Part shown: in pieces, positions 30,199 through 39,034 of the stretch
Position numbering within the stretch: the stretch's first letter is position 1
Layout: every line of letters begins with the position of its first letter
Assembly (NCBI GenBank): GCA_947460455.1
Contig: CANHKG010000009.1
Coordinates: forward strand, 1 to 47,121
Direction: 5' to 3'
From: Rhodospirillales bacterium
GTDB lineage: Bacteria; Pseudomonadota; Alphaproteobacteria; Acetobacterales; Acetobacteraceae
Length of the DNA: 47,121 nt
The notes under the pieces: generated by a model
Databases searched by the model: none
Seen by the model: the letters and a program-made list of their open reading frames with translations, nothing else
Told to the model about the DNA's origin: nothing
Translations under genes and position numbers: made by a program

Positions 30199-31767
30199 TC
30201 AGTTCTTCGAGAGATTCCAGTACACGATCACGGGCGAGTTCAGCAGCCCCGAAAGGCTCGTCCGCGTCGCCGCAAACGTGTCGTACTGGCCCAGCACCCG
30301 ATACGGCGCGGCCTGCACCAACGCCCGGTGATACTTGTCCAGCGCCGCCATGCGCCCGGCCTCATCGGCATCCAGGAACGCGCTGCGCAGCTTCTCCACC
30401 TCGGGGTCGCACGGCCAACCCACGAAGTTGCGCCCCTCGCAGGTCATGTCCGTCCCCACATTGGTCAGCGGATGGAACGTGATCGCCCCGGGCGCCCCGG
30501 TCAGGAACAGATGCCAGCTCTCCTTGTTGCGCAGCCGCTGCCCCACCGTGCCCCAGTCGTTCCACACCACTTCCACGTTCAACCCGGCCTTCTGCAGCGC
30601 ATCCGCCGCCACCTCGGCCATCTGCCCCAGCGTGGCGATCTCCTTGGTGGAGATGAACAGCAGCTTCTCACCCTTGTAGCCGGCATCGATGAACATCTGC
30701 CGCGCCTTCGCCAGGTCCATCTTCAGATCCTCAGCGCCCGCCTCGGTCCCGAACGGCGTGCCGCAGATGAAGAAGGCATTGCAGGTCCGCCAGTTCTCCG
30801 GCTCCCCCCAGGCCGCCGCCATGTAGTCGGACTGGTTCACCACCCAGTTCAGCGCGCGCCGCATCTCCACCCGGTTGAACGGCGGAATGGTCGAATTCGG
30901 CCGCAGCATGTTCTGCCCGGCCAGATGCGTCGTCTTCATCAGCTTCACGTTGGCATTGCGCCGCAGCAGCGGCACCAAATCGGGCGCCGCCCGCTCCAGC
31001 ATGTCCACCTCGCCCGCCTGCAACGCCGCCGTCTGTGTCGCCGGATCCGGGATCACCCGCCACTCCACCCGATCCACCTTCACCACGCGCCCACCGGCCA
31101 GCCCATCCGGCGCCTCGGCCCGCGGCTTGTAGGCCGGGTTGCGGTCATAGATCGCCTTGTGCCCCACCACCCGCTCGGCATGGTTGAACACGAACGGCCC
31201 AGACCCGATCGCGTTGCTTACCTGCCCCAGCACAGGCTTGCCCTCGGCATCCAGCGCATCCTTCGCCCGCATCACCGCCTGGAACCTGGCCGGGATCGAC
31301 CCCATCGCCAGCAGGAACCCCGGATACGGCTTGCTCAGCTTGAACTCGATCGTGCGCGCATCCACCTCGCCCACGCTCGCAACACTCGGCGACAGATGCC
31401 GCCCCACCGTGTCGATCACCATCCACCGCTTGATCGAGGCCACCACGTCATTCGCCGTCACCGGCGCCCCGTCATGGAACGCCAGCCCCTCACGCAGCGT
31501 GATCTTCCAGCTCAACCCATCCGCGGAAGCGCTCCACCCCTCCGCCATCTGCGGCTTCGGGTTCAACTGGCTGTCCAGCGTGATCAGCGACTCATAAACC
31601 ATCACCCCATGCACCAGGCTGATCCACGCCGTGGAGAACATCGGGTCCAGCACCGTCACATCCGCCGAAGGCACGGTCCGGATCAGCTTCTGCTGCGCCT
31701 CGGCACCCCCCGCGCCCAAGCCCAGAGCCGCCGCCCCCGCCAGAACCGCCCGCCGAAGCATGCCCAT
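30199..31767 (-). CDS. ABC transporter solute-binding protein, family 5
   Basis: Periplasmic binding protein of the dipeptide/oligopeptide class. 522 residues from the ATG at 31767, with GGAGAGAG upstream; an ATG at 31779 is also possible. A signal peptide (LRRAVLAGAAALGLGAGGAEA) ends around residue 24. The family pattern is seen in TVLDPMFSTAW, LNPKPQMAEGW and LREGLAFHDGAPVTANDVV. No permease or ATPase genes accompany it on this strand; the full importer lies 7.3 kb away on the other strand with a different binding protein. It is upstream of the M20 gene. Confidence 0.92.
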   Translation of the reverse strand: MGMLRRAVLAGAAALGLGAGGAEAQQKLIRTVPSADVTVLDPMFSTAWISLVHGVMVYESLITLDSQLNPKPQMAEGWSASADGLSWKITLREGLAFHDGAPVTANDVVASIKRWMVIDTVGRHLSPSVASVGEVDARTIEFKLSKPYPGFLLAMGSIPARFQAVMRAKDALDAEGKPVLGQVSNAIGSGPFVFNHAERVVGHKAIYDRNPAYKPRAEAPDGLAGGRVVKVDRVEWRVIPDPATQTAALQAGEVDMLERAAPDLVPLLRRNANVKLMKTTHLAGQNMLRPNSTIPPFNRVEMRRALNWVVNQSDYMAAAWGEPENWRTCNAFFICGTPFGTEAGAEDLKMDLAKARQMFIDAGYKGEKLLFISTKEIATLGQMAEVAADALQKAGLNVEVVWNDWGTVGQRLRNKESWHLFLTGAPGAITFHPLTNVGTDMTCEGRNFVGWPCDPEVEKLRSAFLDADEAGRMAALDKYHRALVQAAPYRVLGQYDTFAATRTSLSGLLNSPVIVYWNLSKN

Positions 31768-31802
31768 GACTCTCTCCATCGGTTGAGGAAGCAAGCAAGC
31801 AC

Positions 31803-31837
31803 GTTCTTTTTTGAAAAAAAGAACCAAAAAACTTTTC
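31803..31837. repeat. 35-nt A/T-rich repeat, copy 2
   Basis: Exact copy of 27507-27541 in the same orientation, in the gap between the dioxygenase stop and the binding-protein start. The flanks differ from copy 1, so only the 35 bases are shared. It would be transcribed with the minus-strand genes and may form an A/U-rich stem. Confidence 0.85.
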
Positions 31838-31869
31838 TATTTTCTACTCGCGCCGAACAGGCAAGCTTT

Positions 31870-32841
31870 TCATTTCTTCCGATAGGCGTAGTTCTTGTCC
31901 AACCGCTCCATCAGGTAGTCGCCATACCGCACCGGAGACCACCGCGCCGGCTCCCCCGCAGAGCAACACGTCGGCACGCACTCCACCACGCTATCCATGT
32001 CCATGTCGAAGAAATACGGGTTGGAATACCGGTCCCCGCCCGACAGGTTCTTCACCCGATGCGGCGTGCTCTGCCACCGCCGGTTCGTCCAGCGCGACAG
32101 CATGTCGGCAACGTTCACCACCCAGGTCCCGGGCACCGGCGGCGCCTTCAGCCACGTCCCATCCGCCCGCCGAACCTCCAGCCCGCCGGCAGTGTCCTGG
32201 CAAAGGATCGTGAGAAATCCATAGTCGGTATGCGGCGCCGACCCGAACGCATCATCGGGCGCATCCGCCGGCTGCGGCGGATAATGCAGCATCCGCAAAA
32301 ACGTCGTCGGCTTCTGGAAATGCGGAGCGAACCAGTCCGGCGGCAAATCCAACGCCAACGCCATCGGCCGCAGCAGCTTCATGCAGAACCCCCGCATCGC
32401 CGCCTCATACGCCGAAACCGCCTCCCGAAACCCCGGCAAATCCGGCCAAACATTCGGCCCGTGCACCTCGGTCCCATACCGAGGATCGTCCTCCGCCACC
32501 TCATGCATGAGCATCAAAGACTCGGAGTAGTTCGGCCGCTTCACGTTCGCCACGCTCGAAGTCACGATCACCGACGAATTCGGCGCCATATACCCCCGAT
32601 GCGTCGCATTCATCGCCAGCGCCCGCTTCTCGCCCTCGGGCAATCCGTGAAACCGCGCAGACTCCCGGAACAACCCCTCCACCAGCCCCTGCGGCACCCC
32701 GATATTCCGGAAATAGCAGAACCCGATCGACCGAAAGATCCCATCCAACTCCCGCGCCAACGCAAGATCCGCCGCCTCGCTCGTCCCAAGCGCAGCAAAA
32801 TCCACAATCGGCAGCGCATCCAGTTCAGCGGTGGCACTCAT
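31870..32841 (-). CDS. 2-oxoglutarate/Fe(II) dioxygenase, isopenicillin N synthase family
   Basis: 323 residues. Iron ligands H204, D206 (APHTDYG) and H261 (STPHRV), with R271 of RYSNPYF for the 2-oxoglutarate carboxylate, are all present. The N-terminal LPIVDFAAL is typical. Members hydroxylate, desaturate or cyclise small molecules; no substrate is predictable. GAGGAG precedes the ATG. It lies upstream of the binding protein and M20 genes on the same strand, so it may act on the imported compound. Confidence 0.9.
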   Translation of the reverse strand: MSATAELDALPIVDFAALGTSEAADLALARELDGIFRSIGFCYFRNIGVPQGLVEGLFRESARFHGLPEGEKRALAMNATHRGYMAPNSSVIVTSSVANVKRPNYSESLMLMHEVAEDDPRYGTEVHGPNVWPDLPGFREAVSAYEAAMRGFCMKLLRPMALALDLPPDWFAPHFQKPTTFLRMLHYPPQPADAPDDAFGSAPHTDYGFLTILCQDTAGGLEVRRADGTWLKAPPVPGTWVVNVADMLSRWTNRRWQSTPHRVKNLSGGDRYSNPYFFDMDMDSVVECVPTCCSAGEPARWSPVRYGDYLMERLDKNYAYRKK

Positions 32842-32911
32842 GGCCCGGGCTCCTCGTAACGCAGTCCCGAAATCCTAGCGCAAAACATCCACCAGGCCGC
32901 TATCCCCCCGC

Positions 32912-33994
32912 TCACCGCGGTGCTTCGGTCACCAGCAGGATCCGCAGGTCACGCGTCGGCACATAGTTCTGCGCTGTTGCCTCCAACCGCGTCGGCCCCA
33001 CCCGCCGCAATGGCAGGTCCGCGCACCCCACCGCAAACCGCACCTTCGTCCAGTCATGCCGCCCGACCGACCCATCGATCACCAGGTTGAACGTCTCGAT
33101 CGGCCCAGCCCAATTGGCCCCAGTCGTCAGCACATAGGCCAGCGTCCGTGCCCCCATCCACCCTTCAAACGCCGCAGGCGTCCCGGGCGGCGTCTGCAAC
33201 CCCTCAAGGTCGCGCCGCGCGGCATCGTCGATGCAATGGCGCTCGGCCACTGCCTCGTCCACCGGACCATCCTTCCAGCTTCGCAGGTCCGGGCGAAACA
33301 TGGAAAACCCCGCCATCGGCTGGTACCGGTGCTCCACCACCGTCACCCCAGGCCGGAAGGTCTGCTCCCAGTGATACGTAATCCGCGTCTTCCAACGCGC
33401 CCAGCCGTACCCATCGCTTGTCTCGCCCGGGGGGCCAAGCGCCCCAATCTCCTCCAATTGGCGAAACACCCGGGGGCCGATGTCCAAGGCATCAATCTCG
33501 TCGCGCCCCCGGTTCACGAACATCCGTGGGTTCAGCACCAGCGACCAGCCGCCGATCTCCCGCAACTCGTCCAGCACGCTGCGCCCGTCCGGCAATTCCG
33601 CGCGCACCTCGATCTCAGGCTCAATCGCCTTCCCGCCCGCCCATGCCAGAAAAGCAACGAAATTCGGTGGATTGAATGGAAAGACGTCAACCTTCGTCTC
33701 CCCAATCATCTGCCCGCCGGGCAGGAATACCGGCACCTCCGGCAACGGAAACGCCACCCGCAGCGTCACCGGCGCCAGCCCGTCGTTCCGAAACTCGTAT
33801 CGCACCGTCACCCAGTTCGGCGTGATCGTCAGGTCCTCGCGCTGCATCGTGATGGCATCCGTCTTGACCATCACCAGCCCGCCAAGGCCGAACTCCGACG
33901 CCGAGTCATTGGCCCGCGCCGTCTTACCGACCGCCGCAAAGCAGAAGAGAGCCAACACAGCCCTGGCAGCCCAGCCCCGCCACATCTCATTCAT
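32912..33994 (-). CDS. DUF4424-like secreted protein
   Basis: 360 residues with an N-terminal signal peptide (RAVLALFCFAAVGKTARA). The mature start NDSASEFGLGGLVMVKTDAI and the following VTVRYEFRNDG-VTLRVAFPLPE fit the DUF4424 pattern of beta-rich periplasmic proteins. No catalytic residues are known for the family. It is separated from the dioxygenase by 70 bases on the same strand. Role unknown. Confidence 0.75.
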   Translation of the reverse strand: MNEMWRGWAARAVLALFCFAAVGKTARANDSASEFGLGGLVMVKTDAITMQREDLTITPNWVTVRYEFRNDGLAPVTLRVAFPLPEVPVFLPGGQMIGETKVDVFPFNPPNFVAFLAWAGGKAIEPEIEVRAELPDGRSVLDELREIGGWSLVLNPRMFVNRGRDEIDALDIGPRVFRQLEEIGALGPPGETSDGYGWARWKTRITYHWEQTFRPGVTVVEHRYQPMAGFSMFRPDLRSWKDGPVDEAVAERHCIDDAARRDLEGLQTPPGTPAAFEGWMGARTLAYVLTTGANWAGPIETFNLVIDGSVGRHDWTKVRFAVGCADLPLRRVGPTRLEATAQNYVPTRDLRILLVTEAPR

Positions 33995-34194
33995 CGTGCC
34001 GCCCCAGCGACTGTCCGGCCCGAACCCTACGCCCCACCCCGCGGCCGTAACAAACTCAACACCCCTGCCACCAAAAACCGGGCATCATTCACTCCGCCGA
34101 ACAGGCACCCGCAGCCATCCAGCCACACATCCGCCAGCCGGTCGGCGTGGGGTGCACGCCGAACCAAAGAGCTTCTCAGTCAGCAGCCCCCAGC

Positions 34195-36262
34195 TCAGGC
34201 CGCCTTCATCTCCTCCACGAAGCGCCGCACTTCGGCGGTCAACGTCACCACGGTCCCGTCCACCCTGCCGGCAGATTCCAGCACCTGCGCGGCCTGCGCC
34301 TCGGTCTGCTGCGTGTCGCCGCTCACTCCGGCGATGTTCACCGTCACCTCCTGCGTGCCCGCCGCCGCCTGGTGCACGTTGCGTGCAATCTCCTGCGTCG
34401 CCGCGCCCTGCTCCTCCACCGCCGCCGCGATCGCCGCCGCGATGTTCCCCACCTCCTCCACGCGCCCGCCAATGGCCCGGATCGCCGCCACCGCTTCCCC
34501 CGTCGTCGCCTGGATCTCCCCGATCTGCCGCCCGATCGCCTCGGTTGCCCGCGCCGTCTGGCTCGCAAGGTTCTTCACCTCCGTCGCAACAACCGCGAAG
34601 CCCTTTCCGGCCTCGCCCGCCCGCGCCGCCTCGATGGTGGCGTTCAGCGCCAGCAGGTTGGTCTGCGCCGCGATGGAACTGATCAGCCCCACCACCTCCC
34701 CGATCGTCTCCGCCCCCTGCGCCAGCGCCTGCACCACGCCATCGGTCTGCCGCGCATCCGCCACTGCCCGCCCCGCCACCTCGGCCGACCGGTTCACCTG
34801 CATCATGATCTCCGCCACAGAGGCTGAAAGCTCCTCCGCCGCGCTGGCCACCATCTGCACGTTGGCGCTGGCCTGCTCCGCACCCGCGGCCACGGCGGTC
34901 GCCTTGCGCATGGAACCGCTGGCCGTCTCCCGCATCTGCCCGGCCACGCCCTGCATCGCAACCGCCCCCGCCGCCACCTCGCCCACCAGGGCGCCCGCCG
35001 AAGCCTCGAACTCACGCATCAGCCGCTCCAACGCCTCGGCTCGGCGCAGCTTCATCGTCTGCTCCGCCGCCTGCAGCGCCGCCAGCCGGTCGCCTTCGAT
35101 CCCACTGGCCTTGAACACGTCCACCGCCCGCGCCATCGCGCCAAGCTCATCCCGGCGCTGCGTGCCCGGCACGTCCGTGCCCCAATCCCGCGCCGCCAGC
35201 CGCCCCATCGCCACCGTCAGCGCCCGCACCGGCCGAACCACGCTCCGCCCGAATCCCAGCCCGAACGCCGCCGACCCCAGAACCAGCGCCAACGCTGCCG
35301 CCCCACCGCCCCACAGCATCCGCCGGCTCGCGGCCCTCATCTCCGCCGCCTCCGCCAGCAGCTGCGCCGCGATCTCGTCCTCGGCCTGCTTCAACAGATC
35401 CACCCGCGCGGTTGCGGCCTTGAACCACCGCCCGCCCGCTCCGGCCGCCTCCCCCAACGCGGCTCCAACCGGCGTCTCAAGCGCCACCCGCCGCATGCGC
35501 ATCGCCTCGTCCACATCAGCCCCGCGCACCAGCGCCTGCAGTCGCTCCCGCTCCACCGGCGTCGCCAACCCTCGGAAAGCCTGCTCGAACGCCCCATGCT
35601 CCGCGATCACGCCCAGGAACCGGCGATACGCCTCGGCCTCGAACCGCCCGGCCCCAAATCCCACGCCCCCGCTGCCGCGCTCCAGCGCCGCGCGCTCCTT
35701 CATCTGCACCAGGTTGAAGTAGAGCATCATCGGCCGCGCCAGCTCGTCCACCGTGGTGGCCCCCACCAGCTGCCCCACGCCGTCCGCCAGCGCCGACACC
35801 AGCGCGGTATAGGCACCGATCGCCGCCCCTCCCGTCACCTGCCGCGCCGAAACACGCTCACGCAGCGCCGCCACTCCCGCCAGCGCCGCCGCCCTCCCGC
35901 GCATCGCCCCGCGCCGCCAACTGCTCCAGCCCTGTCGCGAACACCGCCTGCGCCGCATCCGTCCGCGTCCGCTGCGCCCGAAGCTCGGTCTCCAACGCCT
36001 CTCCGTTTGCGGCCAGCGAAAGCGCAGAGATCCCGCGCTCGCGCTGCAGCTCATGCATCAGCGCACTCGCCCGCGTCGCCAGCTCCACCCCCGCGCCCAC
36101 CCGCGCCATGTCCCGCGCCGCATCCCATTGCTGCCACACCAGCACCCCGGCCAGCGCCGAAAGTCCCAGGATCGGCAGCAGCAACGCCACCCCCAGTCGC
36201 GCCGCCAACCGGTCGACAAACCGCGGCACCACGCCGCCGGACAAGCTCAGGGAAACTGCCAT
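34195..36262 (-). pseudogene. NIT-domain methyl-accepting chemotaxis protein, frameshifted
   Basis: Two overlapping frames make up one receptor. The first frame (36262-35858) encodes the N-terminus: a membrane segment at about 23-44, then [20 protein letters not shown], the start of a NIT (nitrate/nitrite-sensing) domain. The second frame (ending at 34195) encodes the rest of NIT, a second membrane segment ([16 protein letters not shown]), HAMP, and the signalling domain with [20 protein letters not shown]. The second frame lies one base further on, so one base has been gained (or two lost), most likely in the G-rich run 35895-35930. It may be a true inactivation or a sequencing error. Confidence 0.85.
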
Positions 36263-36377
36263 GACCCGCGTCTACATACTGTTACAAACGCGCAGCACGC
36301 TGCCAGAGGGCGATTAAGGAACTATTGCCGCAGAGGCGATCCAACACCCCCTGGAAATGACCCGGCAGCCGCCGCCC

Positions 36378-37742
36378 CTACCCCCCACCCCGCGGCCGGA
36401 ACAGGCTCAACACCGCCGCCGCCACCGAAAACCCCGCCGCCACCATCAGCACCAGCGAACTCCCCCCCGCCGGAAACAGGTTGAACAGCATCGCCACCAG
36501 CGCCGTCCCGATCGTCTGCCCCAGCAACCGAGACGTCGCCTGCATCCCGCTCGCCCCACCGGAACGGGACCGCGGCGCCGCCGCCATGATCGTCCGGTTG
36601 TTCGGCGAGTTGAACAGCCCGAACCCCACCCCGCACACCACCATCGGCACGACAAAGAACACCCACCCCGGCGCCCCAGCCTCCATCCCCACCACCGCCA
36701 GCAGCACCAGCCCCAGGCATAGCCCCGCCTGCCCCAGCCCGCCCATCAGCGCCGGCGAGAACCGGTCCGAAAGCCCGCCCGCGAACATCGCCGTGAACGC
36801 CATCGCCGCCGACCACGGCGTCATCAGAATCCCCGTCTCGGTCTGCGATTTCCCCATCTCATGCATCAGCAGGAACGGCAGGCTCGTGAACGCCATGCTT
36901 TGCGCCGCGAACGAACACACGCTCGCCGCAATCGAAAGCGCGAACACCGGCCGCATCAGCAAATCCACCGGCAGCAGCGGCTTGCTCTGCGGCAACTGCC
37001 GCCACACCAGCGCCACCCCCACCACCACCGCGCCCACCAGCTCCAGCCCCACCGCGAACGGCGCCTGGCCATGCCCCAGCCCGTCGATCCCCAAAATCAT
37101 CAGCCCGAAGAACGCCGCATTCAGCACCGCACTCGCCGGGTCGAATTTCTGTCCCCCCAGCGGCGTCTCCGGCAGCGCCTTCCACCCAACGGCCAGCGCC
37201 AGCACCCCCAGCGGCAGGTTCAGCACGAACAGCATGTGCCAGTCCGCCACCGCCAGGATCACCGAAGCGATCGTCGGCCCCATGGCAGAGCACGTGCCCC
37301 CGATCATCGCGTTGTAGCCAACCCCACGGCCCAGCTGCGCAGAGGGATAGATGAACCGGATCAGCGCCGTATTCACGCTCATCACGCCCGCTGCCCCGAA
37401 CCCCTGCAGCACCCGGGCCCCCACCAGCTGCGGCATCGTCTGCGCCAGCGCACATGCGCCAGAGGCCAAGGTGAACAGCACCAGCCCCCACAGGTACACA
37501 CGCCGATACCCGAACCGCTCCCCCAGGGAAGCGAACGGCAGCAGCGTCATCGTCACCGAAAGCTGATAGGCATTCGCCACCCAGATCGCCTCAGAGGCGC
37601 TCACCTGGAATTCCCGGCTGATCGTCGGCAGCGCCAGGTTCGCCAACGTCCCCGTCAGCACCGCCATCGCCAGCCCCAGCCCCAGCGCAAGGATCGCCCA
37701 CCCCCGCTGCGGAAACGGCAACCCGTCGGATACCCCGCTCAT
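36378..37742 (-). CDS. MFS transporter, drug:H+ antiporter type (14 segments)
   Basis: 454 residues from the ATG at 37742 (MSGVSDGLPFP); the frame is open further upstream, but that stretch is not hydrophobic and runs across the divergent promoter region. About 14 membrane segments. The motif A loop ASLGERFGYRRVYLWG lies after the second segment, and motif C-like glycine/proline helix NAMIGGTCSAMGPTIAS is typical of efflux antiporters of the DHA2/EmrB group. No adjacent TetR-type regulator. Substrate unknown. Confidence 0.9.
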   Translation of the reverse strand: MSGVSDGLPFPQRGWAILALGLGLAMAVLTGTLANLALPTISREFQVSASEAIWVANAYQLSVTMTLLPFASLGERFGYRRVYLWGLVLFTLASGACALAQTMPQLVGARVLQGFGAAGVMSVNTALIRFIYPSAQLGRGVGYNAMIGGTCSAMGPTIASVILAVADWHMLFVLNLPLGVLALAVGWKALPETPLGGQKFDPASAVLNAAFFGLMILGIDGLGHGQAPFAVGLELVGAVVVGVALVWRQLPQSKPLLPVDLLMRPVFALSIAASVCSFAAQSMAFTSLPFLLMHEMGKSQTETGILMTPWSAAMAFTAMFAGGLSDRFSPALMGGLGQAGLCLGLVLLAVVGMEAGAPGWVFFVVPMVVCGVGFGLFNSPNNRTIMAAAPRSRSGGASGMQATSRLLGQTIGTALVAMLFNLFPAGGSSLVLMVAAGFSVAAAVLSLFRPRGGG

Positions 37743-37817
37743 CGACACCACACCATGCTGCACCGCACTATCATCCGCGGTACGGTAGCAGGCAAGAAAG
37801 CCTGTCATTTTGTCGGC

Positions 37818-37834
37818 AAAAAGAACCAAAAAAC
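37818..37834. repeat. 17-nt partial copy of the A/T-rich repeat
   Basis: AAAAAGAACCAAAAAAC is identical to an internal part of the 35-nt repeats at 27507 and 31803. It lies in the divergent gap between the MFS and DapA-family genes. Confidence 0.6.
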
Positions 37835-37938
37835 CCAACCCGGCGCAGCGCGCCCCCACGCCATCGCCTCGCCCAGGATTCCCACGCGCACCGCTTCCCC
37901 CTACCATCCGCCCCACCAACGCCGGGAAGGATACGACC

Positions 37939-38868
37939 ATGCCGAAGAACCTCAGCGCCCTCCGCGGCGTCATCCCCCCCGTCGTCACGCCCCTGAACGC
38001 CGATTACACGGTGGACTACCCCTCCTTCACCCGCGTCATCGAGCATCTGATCGCAGGCGGCGTCCACGGCCTGTTCTTTCTCGGCTCCACCAGCGAAGTC
38101 GTCTTCCACGACGAAGCCACCCGCGACAAAATCCTCGCCCACGCCATCGAGGTCACCGCCGGCCGCCTCCCCGTCCTCGCCGGCGTGGTGGATCCCACAA
38201 CCGACCGCGTCATCGGCCACGCCAGGCGCGCGGCCTCCCTGGGTGTGGACGGCGTCGTCGTCACCGCCCCGTTCTACACCCGCACCAGCCAGCCAGAGAC
38301 GGTGGACCACTTCCGCACCATCGCCGAAGCCTCCCCCACCCCCGTCATCGCCTATGATCTCCCGGTCAGCGTCCACACCAAGCTGGCGCGAGACACCATC
38401 AGCACCCTGGCCCGCGAAGGCGCCATCATCGGCCTGAAGGACTCCTCGGGCGATACCGGCGGCCTGCGCTACGTCCTCTCCGACCTCGCCGACCTGCCCA
38501 ACTTCTTCGCCATGACCGGCGGCGAACTCGATGTCGATGGCGCCCTCCTCATGGGCGCCCACGGCGTCGTCCCCGGCCTCGGCAACGTGGACCCGCACGC
38601 CTATGTCCGGCTCTACAACGCCGCCCTCCAGTCCAACTGGGCCGTCGCCCGCACCGAACAGGAACGCCTCTGCCGCCTGTTCGAGATCGTCTGGATCGGC
38701 ACCCCGCGCACCAGCGCCGGCGCCTCCGGTGTCGGCGGCTTCAAAACCGCCATGCGCGCCATGGGCCTGATTTCCACCAACACCATGGCCCGCCCGCAGC
38801 GCTCGCTGAACGCCGAGGAATCCGCCCGCGTCGAGGCGATCATCCGCGGCGTCGGCCTGCTCGCCTAG
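37939..38868 (+). CDS. DapA-family pyruvate-dependent aldolase/lyase
   Basis: 309 residues from the ATG at 37939, preceded by GGAAGG. TIM-barrel family that forms a Schiff base with pyruvate or a related keto acid: K167 (IIGLKDSSG) is the catalytic lysine and Y139 (VIAYDLP) the catalytic tyrosine. The substrate loop reads GSTSE where true dihydrodipicolinate synthases have GTTGE. That, and its location away from lysine genes, argues for a catabolic relative. It is the first gene of the plus-strand run that includes an ABC importer and a pyruvate-dependent transaminase. Confidence 0.9.
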   Translation: MPKNLSALRGVIPPVVTPLNADYTVDYPSFTRVIEHLIAGGVHGLFFLGSTSEVVFHDEATRDKILAHAIEVTAGRLPVLAGVVDPTTDRVIGHARRAASLGVDGVVVTAPFYTRTSQPETVDHFRTIAEASPTPVIAYDLPVSVHTKLARDTISTLAREGAIIGLKDSSGDTGGLRYVLSDLADLPNFFAMTGGELDVDGALLMGAHGVVPGLGNVDPHAYVRLYNAALQSNWAVARTEQERLCRLFEIVWIGTPRTSAGASGVGGFKTAMRAMGLISTNTMARPQRSLNAEESARVEAIIRGVGLLA

Positions 38869-39034
38869 CCACCGCAGGGCCCACCCCTTCCGGCTTGCTG
38901 CCGGCTACAATCCAGGGCTACGCTGGCAACTTCCATTCGGATGGAATGGCCGACCAGGGCGCGCCCCCCCCAACAGGGGCAGCGCCGCCTCATCGCCTGT
39001 TCCGCCTCCACCAGAACAAAAAAAGGGCCTCGCA

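Noticed and set aside
30328-32859. Plus-strand frame of 843 codons opposite the binding protein and dioxygenase
   Set aside because: Antisense to genes with clear motifs; no recognisable domain.
33056-35722. Plus-strand frame of 888 codons
   Set aside because: Antisense to the DUF4424 and chemoreceptor genes; Ser/Ala/Pro-rich in the part opposite the receptor, as expected from its codon pattern.
37743-37988. N-terminal extension of the MFS transporter
   Set aside because: It crosses the divergent intergenic region and the repeat copy and reaches into the opposing DapA-family gene; the hydrophobic family core begins after 37742.
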